Below, piece after piece: positions 14,030 through 22,081 of a stretch of DNA of 39,304 nucleotides (positions within the stretch are counted from its first letter, which is position 1; each line of letters starts with the position of its first letter). Position numbers and translations under genes: made by a program. The notes beneath the pieces were generated by a model. It made no database searches and was not told the origin of the DNA. It saw only the letters and a list, made by a program, of their open reading frames with translations. The DNA comes from Clostridiales bacterium (GTDB taxonomy: Bacteria > Bacillota > Clostridia > Oscillospirales > Oscillospiraceae), in NCBI GenBank assembly GCA_029268065.1, contig JAJUHC010000024.1:1-39304 (forward strand). Direction: 5' to 3'.

Positions 14030-16111
14030 ATGAGTTGTGAGAAGAAGTTCGCAGTCGAAGAAATATTCGGAGAATATGTTTTCAACAAGTCCGTAATGGA
14101 GCAGAGCCTTTCAAAAAGGGCCTTCAAAATTCTCAACGAGACGATAGAATCGGGCGCTCCGCTCGACGCCAGCATCGCGGACGAGGTCGCCTCCGCCATG
14201 AAGGCCTGGGCGGTCAGCAAGGGCGCGACGCACTATACCCACTGGTTCCAGCCGATGACCGGCATTACCGCAGAAAAGCACGACGCCTTCATTTCCCCAA
14301 AAAGCAACGGCACCGTTATCCTTGAATTCTCGGGCAAGGAGCTCATTAAGGGCGAGCCCGACGCCTCTTCCTTCCCTTCCGGCGGACTCCGCGAAACGGC
14401 AAAGGCCAGAGGCTACACCTGCTGGGACTGCACCTCCCCCGCCTTCGTCAAGGAGGGCACTCTCTGCATCCCCACCGCCTTCTATTCATATACGGGCGAG
14501 ATACTGGACAAAAAAGCCCCCCTCCTCAGGAGCGTCGAGGTCCTGAGCAAGCAGGCTCTCAGGATACTCAGAGCCAGCGGCAACAAGACCAGCAAGAGGG
14601 TCATCGCGACAGTCGGCCCCGAGCAGGAGTACTTCATAGTAAACAGCGAGCTTTTTGAGAAGAGGCTTGACCTCATGCTCACCGGCCGCACGCTCTTCGG
14701 TGCGATGCCTCCCAAGGGGCAGGAGCTTGAGGACCAGTATTTTGGGGCTCTCAGGACAAAGATATCCGCCTATATGCAGGATCTCGACAGGGAGCTCTGG
14801 AGGCTCGGCATCACCGCAAAGACAAAGCACAACGAGGTCGCTCCCGCCCAGCACGAGCTCGCCATCATATTCGATCCCGCCAGTATGGCGGCCGACCACA
14901 ACCTCCTCGTTATGGAGCTTATGAAAAAGATAGCGGAAAAGCACGGGCTCACCTGCCTGCTGCACGAAAAGCCCTTCGCCGGCGTAAACGGGAGCGGCAA
15001 ACACCTCAACTGGTCGATGGCCACAGACGACGGCATAAATCTGCTTGATCCGGGCACGAAGCCCGCCGAGAACCTCCTCTTCCTCGTGTTCCTGGCCTCC
15101 GTAGTCAAGGCCGTCGACGAATACGCCTCCCTGCTCAGGCTCTCGGTCGCGAGCGCGGGCAACGATCACAGGCTCGGCGCCAACGAGGCTCCCCCCGCCA
15201 TCATTTCCATGTTCGTCGGCGAGGAGCTTGAGAGCGTTATCGACGCCTTCGTAAGCGGCGATACATACAAGGACGCAGGCCGCCTGAAAACAAATCTCGG
15301 CGTTCCGTCGCTGCCCGTCATAACTCACGACGCCACCGACAGGAACAGAACCTCGCCCTTTGCTTTTACCGGAAACAAGTTTGAGTTCCGTATGTGCGGC
15401 TCCGCCGCGAACGTAGCCGAGCCCTGCTTCGTGCTCAATACAATAGTAGCGAAAACCCTCTCCGAAACCGCCGACGTGCTGGAAAAAGCCAAATCCTTCA
15501 GGCCGGCCGCGCTCGCGCTGGTCAAGGAATACCTTGCCAAGCACAAGAAGGTCATATTCAACGGCAACAACTACACCGACGAGTGGGTTAAGGAAGCGGA
15601 AAAGCGCGGCCTTCCGAACATCGGCAACACCGTGCTCGCCATCAGGGAGCTTAAGAGCAAAAAGAACATGTCTGTCCTTGAGGAAATGGGCGTCCTTGAC
15701 GAGAAGGAAATCGAGTCCCGATATGAGATCCTGCTCGAGAACTATTCAAAGACCATCAACATCGAGGCTCTGACCCTCGTAGACATCACCGAGAGGCAGC
15801 TTCTCCCCTCCGTTCTGAGCTACGCGCTCAAGCTTTCAAGCATCGCCTCCGGCGCCGGCAGCAAGACCGCCAAGACCTGCCTCGACAAGATTAACGCGGA
15901 GGCCGATCTCATGTACACGCAGCTTGAGGCCCTCAAGGCGGCCGTAAAAGCGGTAAATGGCAAGGACGCCTTTGAGACGGCGCTCTGCTACCGCGAGAAG
16001 GTCATCCCCGCAATGGCTTCGCTGCGTGAGGTGATAGACCGGACCGAGCCTCTCATGCCGGCTGACCTGTGGCCTGTGCCCGTATACGCAGACCTGCTTT
16101 TCAGGGTTTAA
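14030..16111 (+). CDS. glnN: Glutamine synthetase, type III
   Basis: A 693-residue enzyme that makes glutamine from glutamate, ammonia and ATP. The length (about 700, against about 450 for type I) and the GSIII motifs identify it: THWFQPMTG near residue 70, TVGPEQEYF, KTKHNEVAPAQHELAI (about 265-280), GSGKHLNWSM, and GANEAPPAIISMF near 384. The C-terminal alpha-helical extension specific to this family is present. No truncation or altered motif was noticed. The ATG follows AGGAGG. It is transcribed alone from its own promoter, with a structured leader and a strong terminator after it. Confidence 0.95.
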   Translation: MSCEKKFAVEEIFGEYVFNKSVMEQSLSKRAFKILNETIESGAPLDASIADEVASAMKAWAVSKGATHYTHWFQPMTGITAEKHDAFISPKSNGTVILEFSGKELIKGEPDASSFPSGGLRETAKARGYTCWDCTSPAFVKEGTLCIPTAFYSYTGEILDKKAPLLRSVEVLSKQALRILRASGNKTSKRVIATVGPEQEYFIVNSELFEKRLDLMLTGRTLFGAMPPKGQELEDQYFGALRTKISAYMQDLDRELWRLGITAKTKHNEVAPAQHELAIIFDPASMAADHNLLVMELMKKIAEKHGLTCLLHEKPFAGVNGSGKHLNWSMATDDGINLLDPGTKPAENLLFLVFLASVVKAVDEYASLLRLSVASAGNDHRLGANEAPPAIISMFVGEELESVIDAFVSGDTYKDAGRLKTNLGVPSLPVITHDATDRNRTSPFAFTGNKFEFRMCGSAANVAEPCFVLNTIVAKTLSETADVLEKAKSFRPAALALVKEYLAKHKKVIFNGNNYTDEWVKEAEKRGLPNIGNTVLAIRELKSKKNMSVLEEMGVLDEKEIESRYEILLENYSKTINIEALTLVDITERQLLPSVLSYALKLSSIASGAGSKTAKTCLDKINAEADLMYTQLEALKAAVKAVNGKDAFETALCYREKVIPAMASLREVIDRTEPLMPADLWPVPVYADLLFRV

Positions 16112-16163
16112 TAGCGCCCTTTCAGGCCGGGCGCACGGCATGTCCGCAGCAATAATCAAGCGC

Positions 16164-16200
16164 AAGGGGGCTGTTTCGATCGGGAAGCAGCCCCCTTTTC
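16164..16200 (+). terminator. Intrinsic terminator of glnN
   Basis: AAGGGGGCTG (16164-16173) pairs perfectly with CAGCCCCCTT (16188-16197) and is followed by TTC, 50 bp past the stop codon. Confidence 0.75.
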
Positions 16201-16269
16201 AGGCGTTATGTGCGCGAAAGTTATTAATTCACGCTATTTCATCGCTGATATCTCAAAGTTCTTTGACAG

Positions 16270-16311
16270 CGCAAAGGCCCGTGTGCTTTTTTGAGCACGC
16301 GGGCCTTTGCG
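16270..16311 (-). terminator. Hairpin at the 3' end of the PucR gene
   Basis: CGCAAAGGCCCG and CGGGCCTTTGCG form a 12-bp perfect outer stem (16270-16281, 16300-16311), with an inner GTGC/GCAC stem. It lies directly after the minus-strand stop at 16313. No clear U-tract follows on either strand, but position and strength suggest a transcript end between two convergent genes. Confidence 0.6.
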
Positions 16312-16312
16312 A

Positions 16313-17920
16313 TCACTCATAAACGGGGTCTTCAAAGTGCCGTTTAAGCACCAGGGGATCCTCGTTTTTGTACTTCTCCGCATATTCGAGGACATGGAAG
16401 GAAAAAAGCAGCCTCTCCTTGAGCTTGCCGTTCTCCAGACTCTGGCCTATAAGCTCCTCAATCTTGTTTATCTTGTAGTACATCGTATTTCTGTGGACAT
16501 ACATGAGCTTTGCCGCCTTGACTGTGTTGCAGTCGTTGGTCAGATAGACGTAGAGCGTTTCCCTCAGATTTGTGCCGTATTTTTTGTCATACCTCTCTAT
16601 GGAAATAAGCGCGGGATGGCAGAGATATATGAGGTTGCCGGCATGGAACTCGTTCACGTCCGAACAAAGATCTATCGTATGATACACGCTGTAATCCTCG
16701 TACTGGAAAATCCTCTCCTGCGGGTTTTTCCTGAAGATCTTTCCGAGACGTATGGTTTCCTTTGTCTGAAGATAAATCGGGCGGAGCGAGGTCAGAAATT
16801 TAGAATAATTTCCTATCGCTAAAAACGCGTCGTACAGCTTTAGCAGCTCAATGAGCTTTGGTCTGTCATATTCGGGGTCTGCGTTATGCTTCTGCTTTTT
16901 CGCCAGGATAATGATCTCGTTTTTATATACCGTTATGCAGCTGTTGGGAAATATCTGCTCAAGCTGGCTTATCACATAGTTCCACGGTATCGCCCTTGTC
17001 CTCTCCTCAAAGGACATGACCATAGTATGGTAATACTTTTCAACGGTCATCGCCGGAATAAGCTTGAGCCTGTGCTGAAGCTCATCGGGATCCGTGAGCC
17101 TCAGCTCTATCAAATCCGAAATAAAAGCTCCAATTTCGGTATTTGTCATGTATTGGCTGGCCTTGCTGCTCAAAAAGTACTGCTGAAGGTGCTCCGCAAG
17201 GTCTGCTGACAGAAGCGAATAGTATTCGTTCTCGGCGGCTCCGGACAGGGTGACCAACACGCGCGCGATAAGATTTCCGTTATAGTAAATGCGCCTGATT
17301 ATTATTCTGTTTCCGGTGCGCTGCGAAACATACTCTATTTGCGGCGCAAACGACATATTATGCGTTTCCTCGCTGATAAGCGCCAGAACGCTGTTGTACG
17401 ACAAAAACCCGTTCCTCTTCATTTCGTGCAGTATGGGATCGTTAAAGCCTTCGGGAACGCAGCCGCCAAGCACCTTGAAGCCCATGTTCAGGATTGTCAC
17501 GGGCGTTTGAAGCATTTCATAGCCCTTTTCCGCAAGCTTTTGCATACCTTTGTCGGAAGTGACTATATCCCTGAGCTCCTTCATCCATTTCAGATATTTC
17601 GTAAGCTGCTGCTGCGCAATATTAAACAAGGAAATGAGACTCAGAGACGCAACGAACAGATTGACGTCAGGTTTCGGCTCTATCGCGGCAAGCTCCTCGC
17701 AGTCGCCCGCGCTCATGAAGGTAACGGTGTGCCCCAGAGAAACGCGCGTCACGGCCCTGGCCACGTTTTCGGGAGTGCCGATATACACATGCTTCGGCGT
17801 CAGCGGGGTATCCTCATCCAGCAGCAATATGCTCTCGACAAGTTCCAGAGACTGGTTTGAGACGCTTGAACGCTTTATATGGTTCTTCAGCGGCTGGATC
17901 AAAACAGGAACAGACAGCAT
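16313..17920 (-). CDS. PucR-family transcriptional regulator
   Basis: A 535-residue regulator. The C-terminal 60 or so residues hold the PucR-type helix-turn-helix (LRETLYVYLTNDCNTVKAAK then LMYVHRNTMYYKINKIEELIG). The long N-terminal part has the GGDEF-like/linker layout of the family and no membrane segment. The ATG at 17920 (MLSVPVLIQP) is chosen because GGAGGGG lies just before it. An in-frame ATG at 17947 has no such site and falls in the promoter. PucR proteins regulate purine and amino-acid catabolism. It is divergent from the dehydratase/ABC operon, and three repeats of a GCATAgTGCAT word lie between, one over its own -10, suggesting autorepression plus operon control. Confidence 0.87.
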   Translation of the reverse strand: MLSVPVLIQPLKNHIKRSSVSNQSLELVESILLLDEDTPLTPKHVYIGTPENVARAVTRVSLGHTVTFMSAGDCEELAAIEPKPDVNLFVASLSLISLFNIAQQQLTKYLKWMKELRDIVTSDKGMQKLAEKGYEMLQTPVTILNMGFKVLGGCVPEGFNDPILHEMKRNGFLSYNSVLALISEETHNMSFAPQIEYVSQRTGNRIIIRRIYYNGNLIARVLVTLSGAAENEYYSLLSADLAEHLQQYFLSSKASQYMTNTEIGAFISDLIELRLTDPDELQHRLKLIPAMTVEKYYHTMVMSFEERTRAIPWNYVISQLEQIFPNSCITVYKNEIIILAKKQKHNADPEYDRPKLIELLKLYDAFLAIGNYSKFLTSLRPIYLQTKETIRLGKIFRKNPQERIFQYEDYSVYHTIDLCSDVNEFHAGNLIYLCHPALISIERYDKKYGTNLRETLYVYLTNDCNTVKAAKLMYVHRNTMYYKINKIEELIGQSLENGKLKERLLFSFHVLEYAEKYKNEDPLVLKRHFEDPVYE

Positions 17921-17943
17921 AATGTCCCCTCCACATCGATATG

Positions 17944-17960
17944 GCATAGTGCATTATATC
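17944..17960 (+). promoter_or_regulatory. PucR-site candidate 1
   Basis: GCATAGTGCATTATATC. Its first 11 bp are identical to the copy at 18128. It covers the -10 of the PucR gene's own promoter. Confidence 0.55.
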
Positions 17961-17980
17961 ATCTGCTATTTCTTTGTGAA
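17953..17980 (-). promoter_or_regulatory. Promoter of the PucR gene
   Basis: On the minus strand: TTCACA (17975-17980), a 16-bp spacer and TATAAT (17953-17958). This is a near-consensus sigma-A promoter about 33 bp before the ATG at 17920. Confidence 0.65.
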
Positions 17981-18127
17981 GCGATAATTTCAAGTTTTAT
18001 AACCATTCACAAAAACATGTTGAGAATGCACAAATTAATTATACGATTTCATAATAACATGTCTATCCGGTACCAATTTCCCTGACCCCAAGCAATATTT
18101 CGGATGATTGCGCCTTTGAGCGTCCGT

Positions 18128-18144
18128 GCATAGTGCATATATCG
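18128..18144 (+). promoter_or_regulatory. PucR-site candidate 2
   Basis: GCATAGTGCATATATCG, an exact 11-bp match to copy 1. It lies about 60 bp upstream of the dehydratase -35, a usual activator position. Confidence 0.55.
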
Positions 18145-18184
18145 CAAACGGAAAATAATGTTCACTATATACGGTGATTATTAT

Positions 18185-18201
18185 GCATATTGCATTTATA
18201 C
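18185..18201 (+). promoter_or_regulatory. PucR-site candidate 3
   Basis: GCATATTGCATTTATAC, one mismatch in the 11-bp core. It overlaps the -35 of the dehydratase operon. Confidence 0.5.
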
Positions 18202-18219
18202 TTATTACAGAACTATTAA
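18190..18219 (+). promoter_or_regulatory. Probable promoter of the dehydratase/ABC operon
   Basis: TTGCAT (18190-18195), an 18-bp spacer and TATTAA (18214-18219), about 44 bp before the TTG start at 18263. Imperfect boxes fit an activator-dependent promoter. Confidence 0.5.
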
Positions 18220-18262
18220 CAGCCCGTGCGTTCGGTATATTTTTATCAGAGGAAGTGAAGTT

Positions 18263-19423
18263 TTGAGTATTCGAGTATGCGCCAGGGAAAATAATGCCTT
18301 CCGCCACCTTTTTGAATACTACTCCAATCGCGAAAAAGCCGCCCGCATGTTTCGCAAAAACGGCGGCAAGGTGGTCGGGGAACTCGGCTGCGACGTGCCC
18401 GACGAGCTTGTAATGGCCGCCGGCATGTTCCCTTACCGCATCTACGCAGGCGAATGCAGCCACCTTGTCGAGGCGGACAGGTATTTGGAGTATTCTTTCG
18501 ACCCCGTGGTCCGTATGCAGTTTGAGAAGCTGACCGACGGAGCGCTGAACAGGGAAATAGACTTTCTGGCAATTTCAAATTCCACGGACACGCTAATAAG
18601 AATTTACTTGTATTTAAAGGAAATCAAGCGTGCGGAGCCCGAAAAGCCCGTTCCCGAACTGGAGTTCATCGACTGGCTTTTCACCCGCAGGCTCATCCAC
18701 CAGACCAGAAACGAATTCACGCTAAGGCTGTTCTGGGAAAAGCTCGAGGAGTGGTCCGGAAGGAAAATTACGGACAGTGATTTTGCGGAGGCGGCCTCCA
18801 TATGCAACGAGGACAGGATGGCAATACGAGAGGTCATGAAGCTGCGTCGGGCGGATAAGCCCCGCGTTACGGGTTCGGAAGCGCTGGTAATAATCGGGTC
18901 GGCATTTTTCATGGACAGGAAGGAGCACGCCGTGCTTGTGAGGCAGCTCGCCGAAGACGCGAAAAGATGGCCCGAAATCTGCGGCGCCCGCATCTTCCTC
19001 ACCGGCAGCGCCCAGGAAAACACCGAGCTTTACGAACTCATCGAGAAGGAGGGCGCCGTAATCGTGGGAGAGGACCACGACTGGGGAGAACGCTTTGCAG
19101 ACCGCGACTGCAACATGGGCTATTCACCCGTCCGCGCCGTGGTGGACCGGTACATGATGCGCGAATTCAGCTCAAAGAAGGCTTTTGTATCCCAGCGCGT
19201 GGAGGCCCTCGACAGAGAGGTTGACGCCTGCGGCGCCGAGGCCGTGATATTTTATATGAACGCTTTTGAGGAGGCAGCCTCCTGGGATATGCCCTCCCAG
19301 AGGAAATCTCTCGCCGCCCGGGGGATCAAGACCCGCGCGTTTACGAAAATGTCTTATCCTGTATCCAAAAATAGCGCGCTGGAATCCGGTTTGAAGACAT
19401 TTATTGAATCGTTGAAGGGATGA
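18263..19423 (+). CDS. 2-hydroxyacyl-CoA dehydratase family subunit (divergent, Cys-poor)
   Basis: A 386-residue protein of the HgdB/HadC/BcrC family. The N-terminal GCDVPDELVMAAGMFPYRIY (residues 42-61) matches the family's CxxPxE..AAG motif, and the C-terminal AVIFYMNAFEEAAS...LAARGIKTRAF is the last Rossmann-like unit. The TTG start at 18263 is set by AGAGGAAG 9-13 bp before it; an upstream in-frame ATG would run through the promoter. Only Cys43 of the three cysteines that hold the [4Fe-4S] cluster in relatives is evident. The second (near Phe79) and third (near Ala334) positions have no Cys. With the next gene it should form a heterodimeric dehydratase or a related radical-type acyl-CoA enzyme. 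Confidence 0.82.
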   Translation: MSIRVCARENNAFRHLFEYYSNREKAARMFRKNGGKVVGELGCDVPDELVMAAGMFPYRIYAGECSHLVEADRYLEYSFDPVVRMQFEKLTDGALNREIDFLAISNSTDTLIRIYLYLKEIKRAEPEKPVPELEFIDWLFTRRLIHQTRNEFTLRLFWEKLEEWSGRKITDSDFAEAASICNEDRMAIREVMKLRRADKPRVTGSEALVIIGSAFFMDRKEHAVLVRQLAEDAKRWPEICGARIFLTGSAQENTELYELIEKEGAVIVGEDHDWGERFADRDCNMGYSPVRAVVDRYMMREFSSKKAFVSQRVEALDREVDACGAEAVIFYMNAFEEAASWDMPSQRKSLAARGIKTRAFTKMSYPVSKNSALESGLKTFIESLKG

Positions 19424-19429
19424 TGCATA

Positions 19430-20746
19430 ATGAACAACGATAATAAAAGCAACGCCGAACCGGTGCGCGCCAGAAAATCGCTCAATGCTACCGCGGTGGC
19501 CGGCGCTTATCAGAAGGAATGGTTTGCCGGTCTGAAGGCCCGTGTCGGGAACGGCGAGGATTTCGGCTATCTCAACGCGGACGTTCCGATGGAGATACTT
19601 CGGGCGATGGATATACCCTTTGTCGTCAACCAGTGGTGGGCTGCCATCTGCGCCGCAAAGCGCATGGCTACCAAGTATTACGGCCTTCTGAACGAGCAGG
19701 GCTACCGCGACGATCTCTGCTCATACTGCGCCACGGCTTTCGCCGAAAGCCTGGACCCTGACGACAAGGTCAGCGGTCCCTGGGGCGGGCTCCCAGATCC
19801 CACGATAGCCATAACGAGGCTGACCTGCGACTGCCAGAGCAAGATCTTCGAGCTCTTCGCCAAAAACCACGGTTCGGAGCTTTATGTAATGGAAAACACC
19901 CAGCCCCGCAGGGTTCCACCGAACTGGTGGGAGCTTGCCCCGGACAACTGGGAGGAGCTTTACGACGCCGACAGGCTCGATTTCGCCGTTGAGGAGCTGA
20001 AGGCTCTCATAAGCTTTCTTGAAGCGAAAACCGGCAAAATGTTCGATATAAACAAGCTGGTCGAGGTAATGAACCTCATAAACGAGCAGGAGAGCTGGTA
20101 TAAAAAAACAAGGGACCTTATCGCGGAAACCAAGCCCGCGCCCGTAACAGTGGTCGATACCATAAACGCGGTAATGCAGGCCCAGTGGCAGCGCGGAACA
20201 AGGTGGGCGGCCGACCACGCGAGGAGCCTTTACGAGGAAATAAAGGCCTTCACGGACCAGAAGCGCAGCGCCGTTCCCAACGAGAGGCTCCGCCTCATGT
20301 GGCTCGGACGCGGTCTGTGGCACGACTTCGCCTTCTATCAGAACTTCGAGGAGAAGTACGGAGCCGTTTTCATGTGGAGCATGTACCTTGCCATGGGCGC
20401 CGACGCCTACATCAGAAACAACGTCGAAGCCGACCCTCTCCGCGCTCTCGCCGCCCGCTATATCGGAATGGAGGACTTCCTGCATATGCCGCCCTGGAAC
20501 GCCAACTGGTTCCTGCACGAGGCTAAGCACAACAAAATCGACGGCGTCGTCTACATGGTTCCTGAAAACTGCATGCAGGCGCTCGAAGGCTCGTACTTTG
20601 TCAAAAAAACCCTTGAAGACGCCGGTATCCCCGTTCTTATATTCAAGGCCGACCCCGTGGACGCAAGAAAATGGAACCGCGATACCATGACCGGCCTTGT
20701 TGAGGATTTTATAGAAACCAGAATTATTATGGGAGGTAAAAAATAA
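19430..20746 (+). CDS. 2-hydroxyacyl-CoA dehydratase / benzoyl-CoA reductase family subunit
   Basis: A 438-residue partner subunit. Family marks are LNADVPMEILRAMDIPFVV (48-66), DDLCSYCATAFAES (95-107), GPWGGLPDPTIAITRLTCDCQSKIFELF (116-143) and DGVVYMVPENCMQALE near 371-386. It keeps Cys97/Cys100 and Cys381 but has Ala50 where the first cluster Cys normally lies, the reverse of its partner. The overall layout resembles the BcrB/BzdO side of the superfamily as much as HgdA. It starts 6 bp after the previous stop, and its TAA shares one base with the next ATG. Such enzymes need an ATP-dependent archerase activator, which is not in the window. Confidence 0.85.
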   Translation: MNNDNKSNAEPVRARKSLNATAVAGAYQKEWFAGLKARVGNGEDFGYLNADVPMEILRAMDIPFVVNQWWAAICAAKRMATKYYGLLNEQGYRDDLCSYCATAFAESLDPDDKVSGPWGGLPDPTIAITRLTCDCQSKIFELFAKNHGSELYVMENTQPRRVPPNWWELAPDNWEELYDADRLDFAVEELKALISFLEAKTGKMFDINKLVEVMNLINEQESWYKKTRDLIAETKPAPVTVVDTINAVMQAQWQRGTRWAADHARSLYEEIKAFTDQKRSAVPNERLRLMWLGRGLWHDFAFYQNFEEKYGAVFMWSMYLAMGADAYIRNNVEADPLRALAARYIGMEDFLHMPPWNANWFLHEAKHNKIDGVVYMVPENCMQALEGSYFVKKTLEDAGIPVLIFKADPVDARKWNRDTMTGLVEDFIETRIIMGGKK

Positions 20747-21957
20747 TGGGAATTGGTCCTCTTACTGGAGTAAGGGTGCTTGATTTTACGCAGTTTGAAT
20801 CCGGCACGGTCTGCACCGAGACTCTGGCATGGCTCGGCGCCGAGGTCTGGAAGGTCGAGCGCCCTGTGGTAGGGGAGCTTGGACGCCACTCCGTCGAGAA
20901 GCCGAACATCGACTCCGTCGGTTTTCTCATCATGAATATGAACAAGGAGTCCATCACCTGCAACCTCAAGTCGCCGGAAGGCATCAAGCTTATGAAGCGT
21001 CTCGTCGAAAAGGTCGACGTCATGGTTGAGAACATGGGTCCGGGCTCCATGGACCGCCTCGGCCTCAGCTACGAGGAATGCAAGAAAATAAACCCGAAAA
21101 TCATTTATGCCTCGATCAAGGGCTTCGCGCTTGAAAGCCCCTACGCCGATTACCCGGCTTTTGACCCCATAGCCACCCATACGGGCGGGCTCGTCGCGGC
21201 CACGGGGCTTCCCGATATGCCGATAAAGGCCGGCGTAAGCGTCGCGGACTCCGGCAGCGGAATCACCTGCGCGATGGGGATCATCGCGGCTCTTTACCAG
21301 CGCAACACCCAGGGCGTGGGCCAGAGGGTGGACGTCGCAATGCAGGATTTCATAATAGGCCTTTCCCGTTCCGGCTGGGAGCCCTATTACGACACCGGCA
21401 AGCCGCCGGTCCGCGTCGGGAACGGAATGCCGCTGGAGCCCGTCGCGCCCTCCAATACTTATCCCTGCAAGCCCTTCGGAATCAACGACTATGTGCATAT
21501 TTACTGCTCGCGCCATCCCGGCAGCAAGCAGTTTGACAATCTCTGCAGGGTTATGGGCCGCGAGGACCTGCTTGAGGACGAGCGCTTCAAAACGCCCCGC
21601 AGCCGTTATGTATACCGGGAAGAGCTCGACGCAATAATATCAGACTGGACGTCAAAGCACACGAAGCAGGAAGCGATGGACATACTCGCGAAGCAGGATA
21701 TTCCCGCAGGCGCCCTCCTGGATGTCGGCGATATAACAAACGACCCGCAGTATCTTGAGCGCGGCATGATAGTAGAGGTGGAACACAAGGATCACGGCAG
21801 GCTGAAGCTCCCCGGCTTTGCGCCCCGCCTCTCCGAAAACCATGTGGAATACAAGGTTTCCCCGGATCTCGGAAGCGGCAACAAAAAGGTGTATCAGGAA
21901 GTTCTGGGTCTTACGGACGCGGAAATAAGCGAGCTTAAAAGCACAAAGGCGATATAG
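20746..21957 (+). CDS. Family III CoA-transferase (CaiB/BaiF type)
   Basis: A 403-residue CoA-transferase. Family marks are the N-terminal GVRVLDFTQ...LAWLGAEVWKVERP, the VDVMVENMGPGSMDRLGLSYEE block, IYASIKGF and VDVAMQDFIIGL, where Asp201 is the expected acyl-anhydride aspartate. It would move CoA between carboxylic acids without ATP, charging the hydroxyacid that the dehydratase acts on, as HadA and FldA do in leucine and phenylalanine fermentation. The ATG overlaps the dehydratase stop (TAATG) with GGGAGG before it, so the stoichiometry is translationally coupled. Substrate specificity cannot be read from sequence. Confidence 0.9.
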   Translation: MGIGPLTGVRVLDFTQFESGTVCTETLAWLGAEVWKVERPVVGELGRHSVEKPNIDSVGFLIMNMNKESITCNLKSPEGIKLMKRLVEKVDVMVENMGPGSMDRLGLSYEECKKINPKIIYASIKGFALESPYADYPAFDPIATHTGGLVAATGLPDMPIKAGVSVADSGSGITCAMGIIAALYQRNTQGVGQRVDVAMQDFIIGLSRSGWEPYYDTGKPPVRVGNGMPLEPVAPSNTYPCKPFGINDYVHIYCSRHPGSKQFDNLCRVMGREDLLEDERFKTPRSRYVYREELDAIISDWTSKHTKQEAMDILAKQDIPAGALLDVGDITNDPQYLERGMIVEVEHKDHGRLKLPGFAPRLSENHVEYKVSPDLGSGNKKVYQEVLGLTDAEISELKSTKAI

Positions 21958-22081
21958 TAAAGCGGAAAGCAAGACAGGTCCTGCTCTGCGCACCTCGCAA
22001 GTCCCTTTTATGAGTTTTAATTCCCGGCGGGTATGTATCATCCTGTTTTATTAATAATCTTATAAAGGAGAGAGAATCTGA

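Larger units (their letters stand above)
17921..18262. other. Divergent regulatory region of the PucR gene and the dehydratase operon
   Basis: 342 bp without a gene, AT-rich. It holds a promoter for each direction and three direct copies of the GCATAgTGCAT word. An open frame running upstream of the dehydratase start crosses two of these copies and the promoter and is not taken as coding. Confidence 0.65.

Noticed and set aside
14486-15544. 352-codon minus-strand frame inside glnN
   Set aside because: Shadow frame caused by GC-rich third codon positions; glnN has all family motifs and its own expression signals.
18158-18262. Longer N-terminus for the first dehydratase subunit from an upstream ATG
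   Set aside because: It would run through the promoter and a PucR-site candidate; TTG at 18263 has a proper ribosome binding site and gives the family length.
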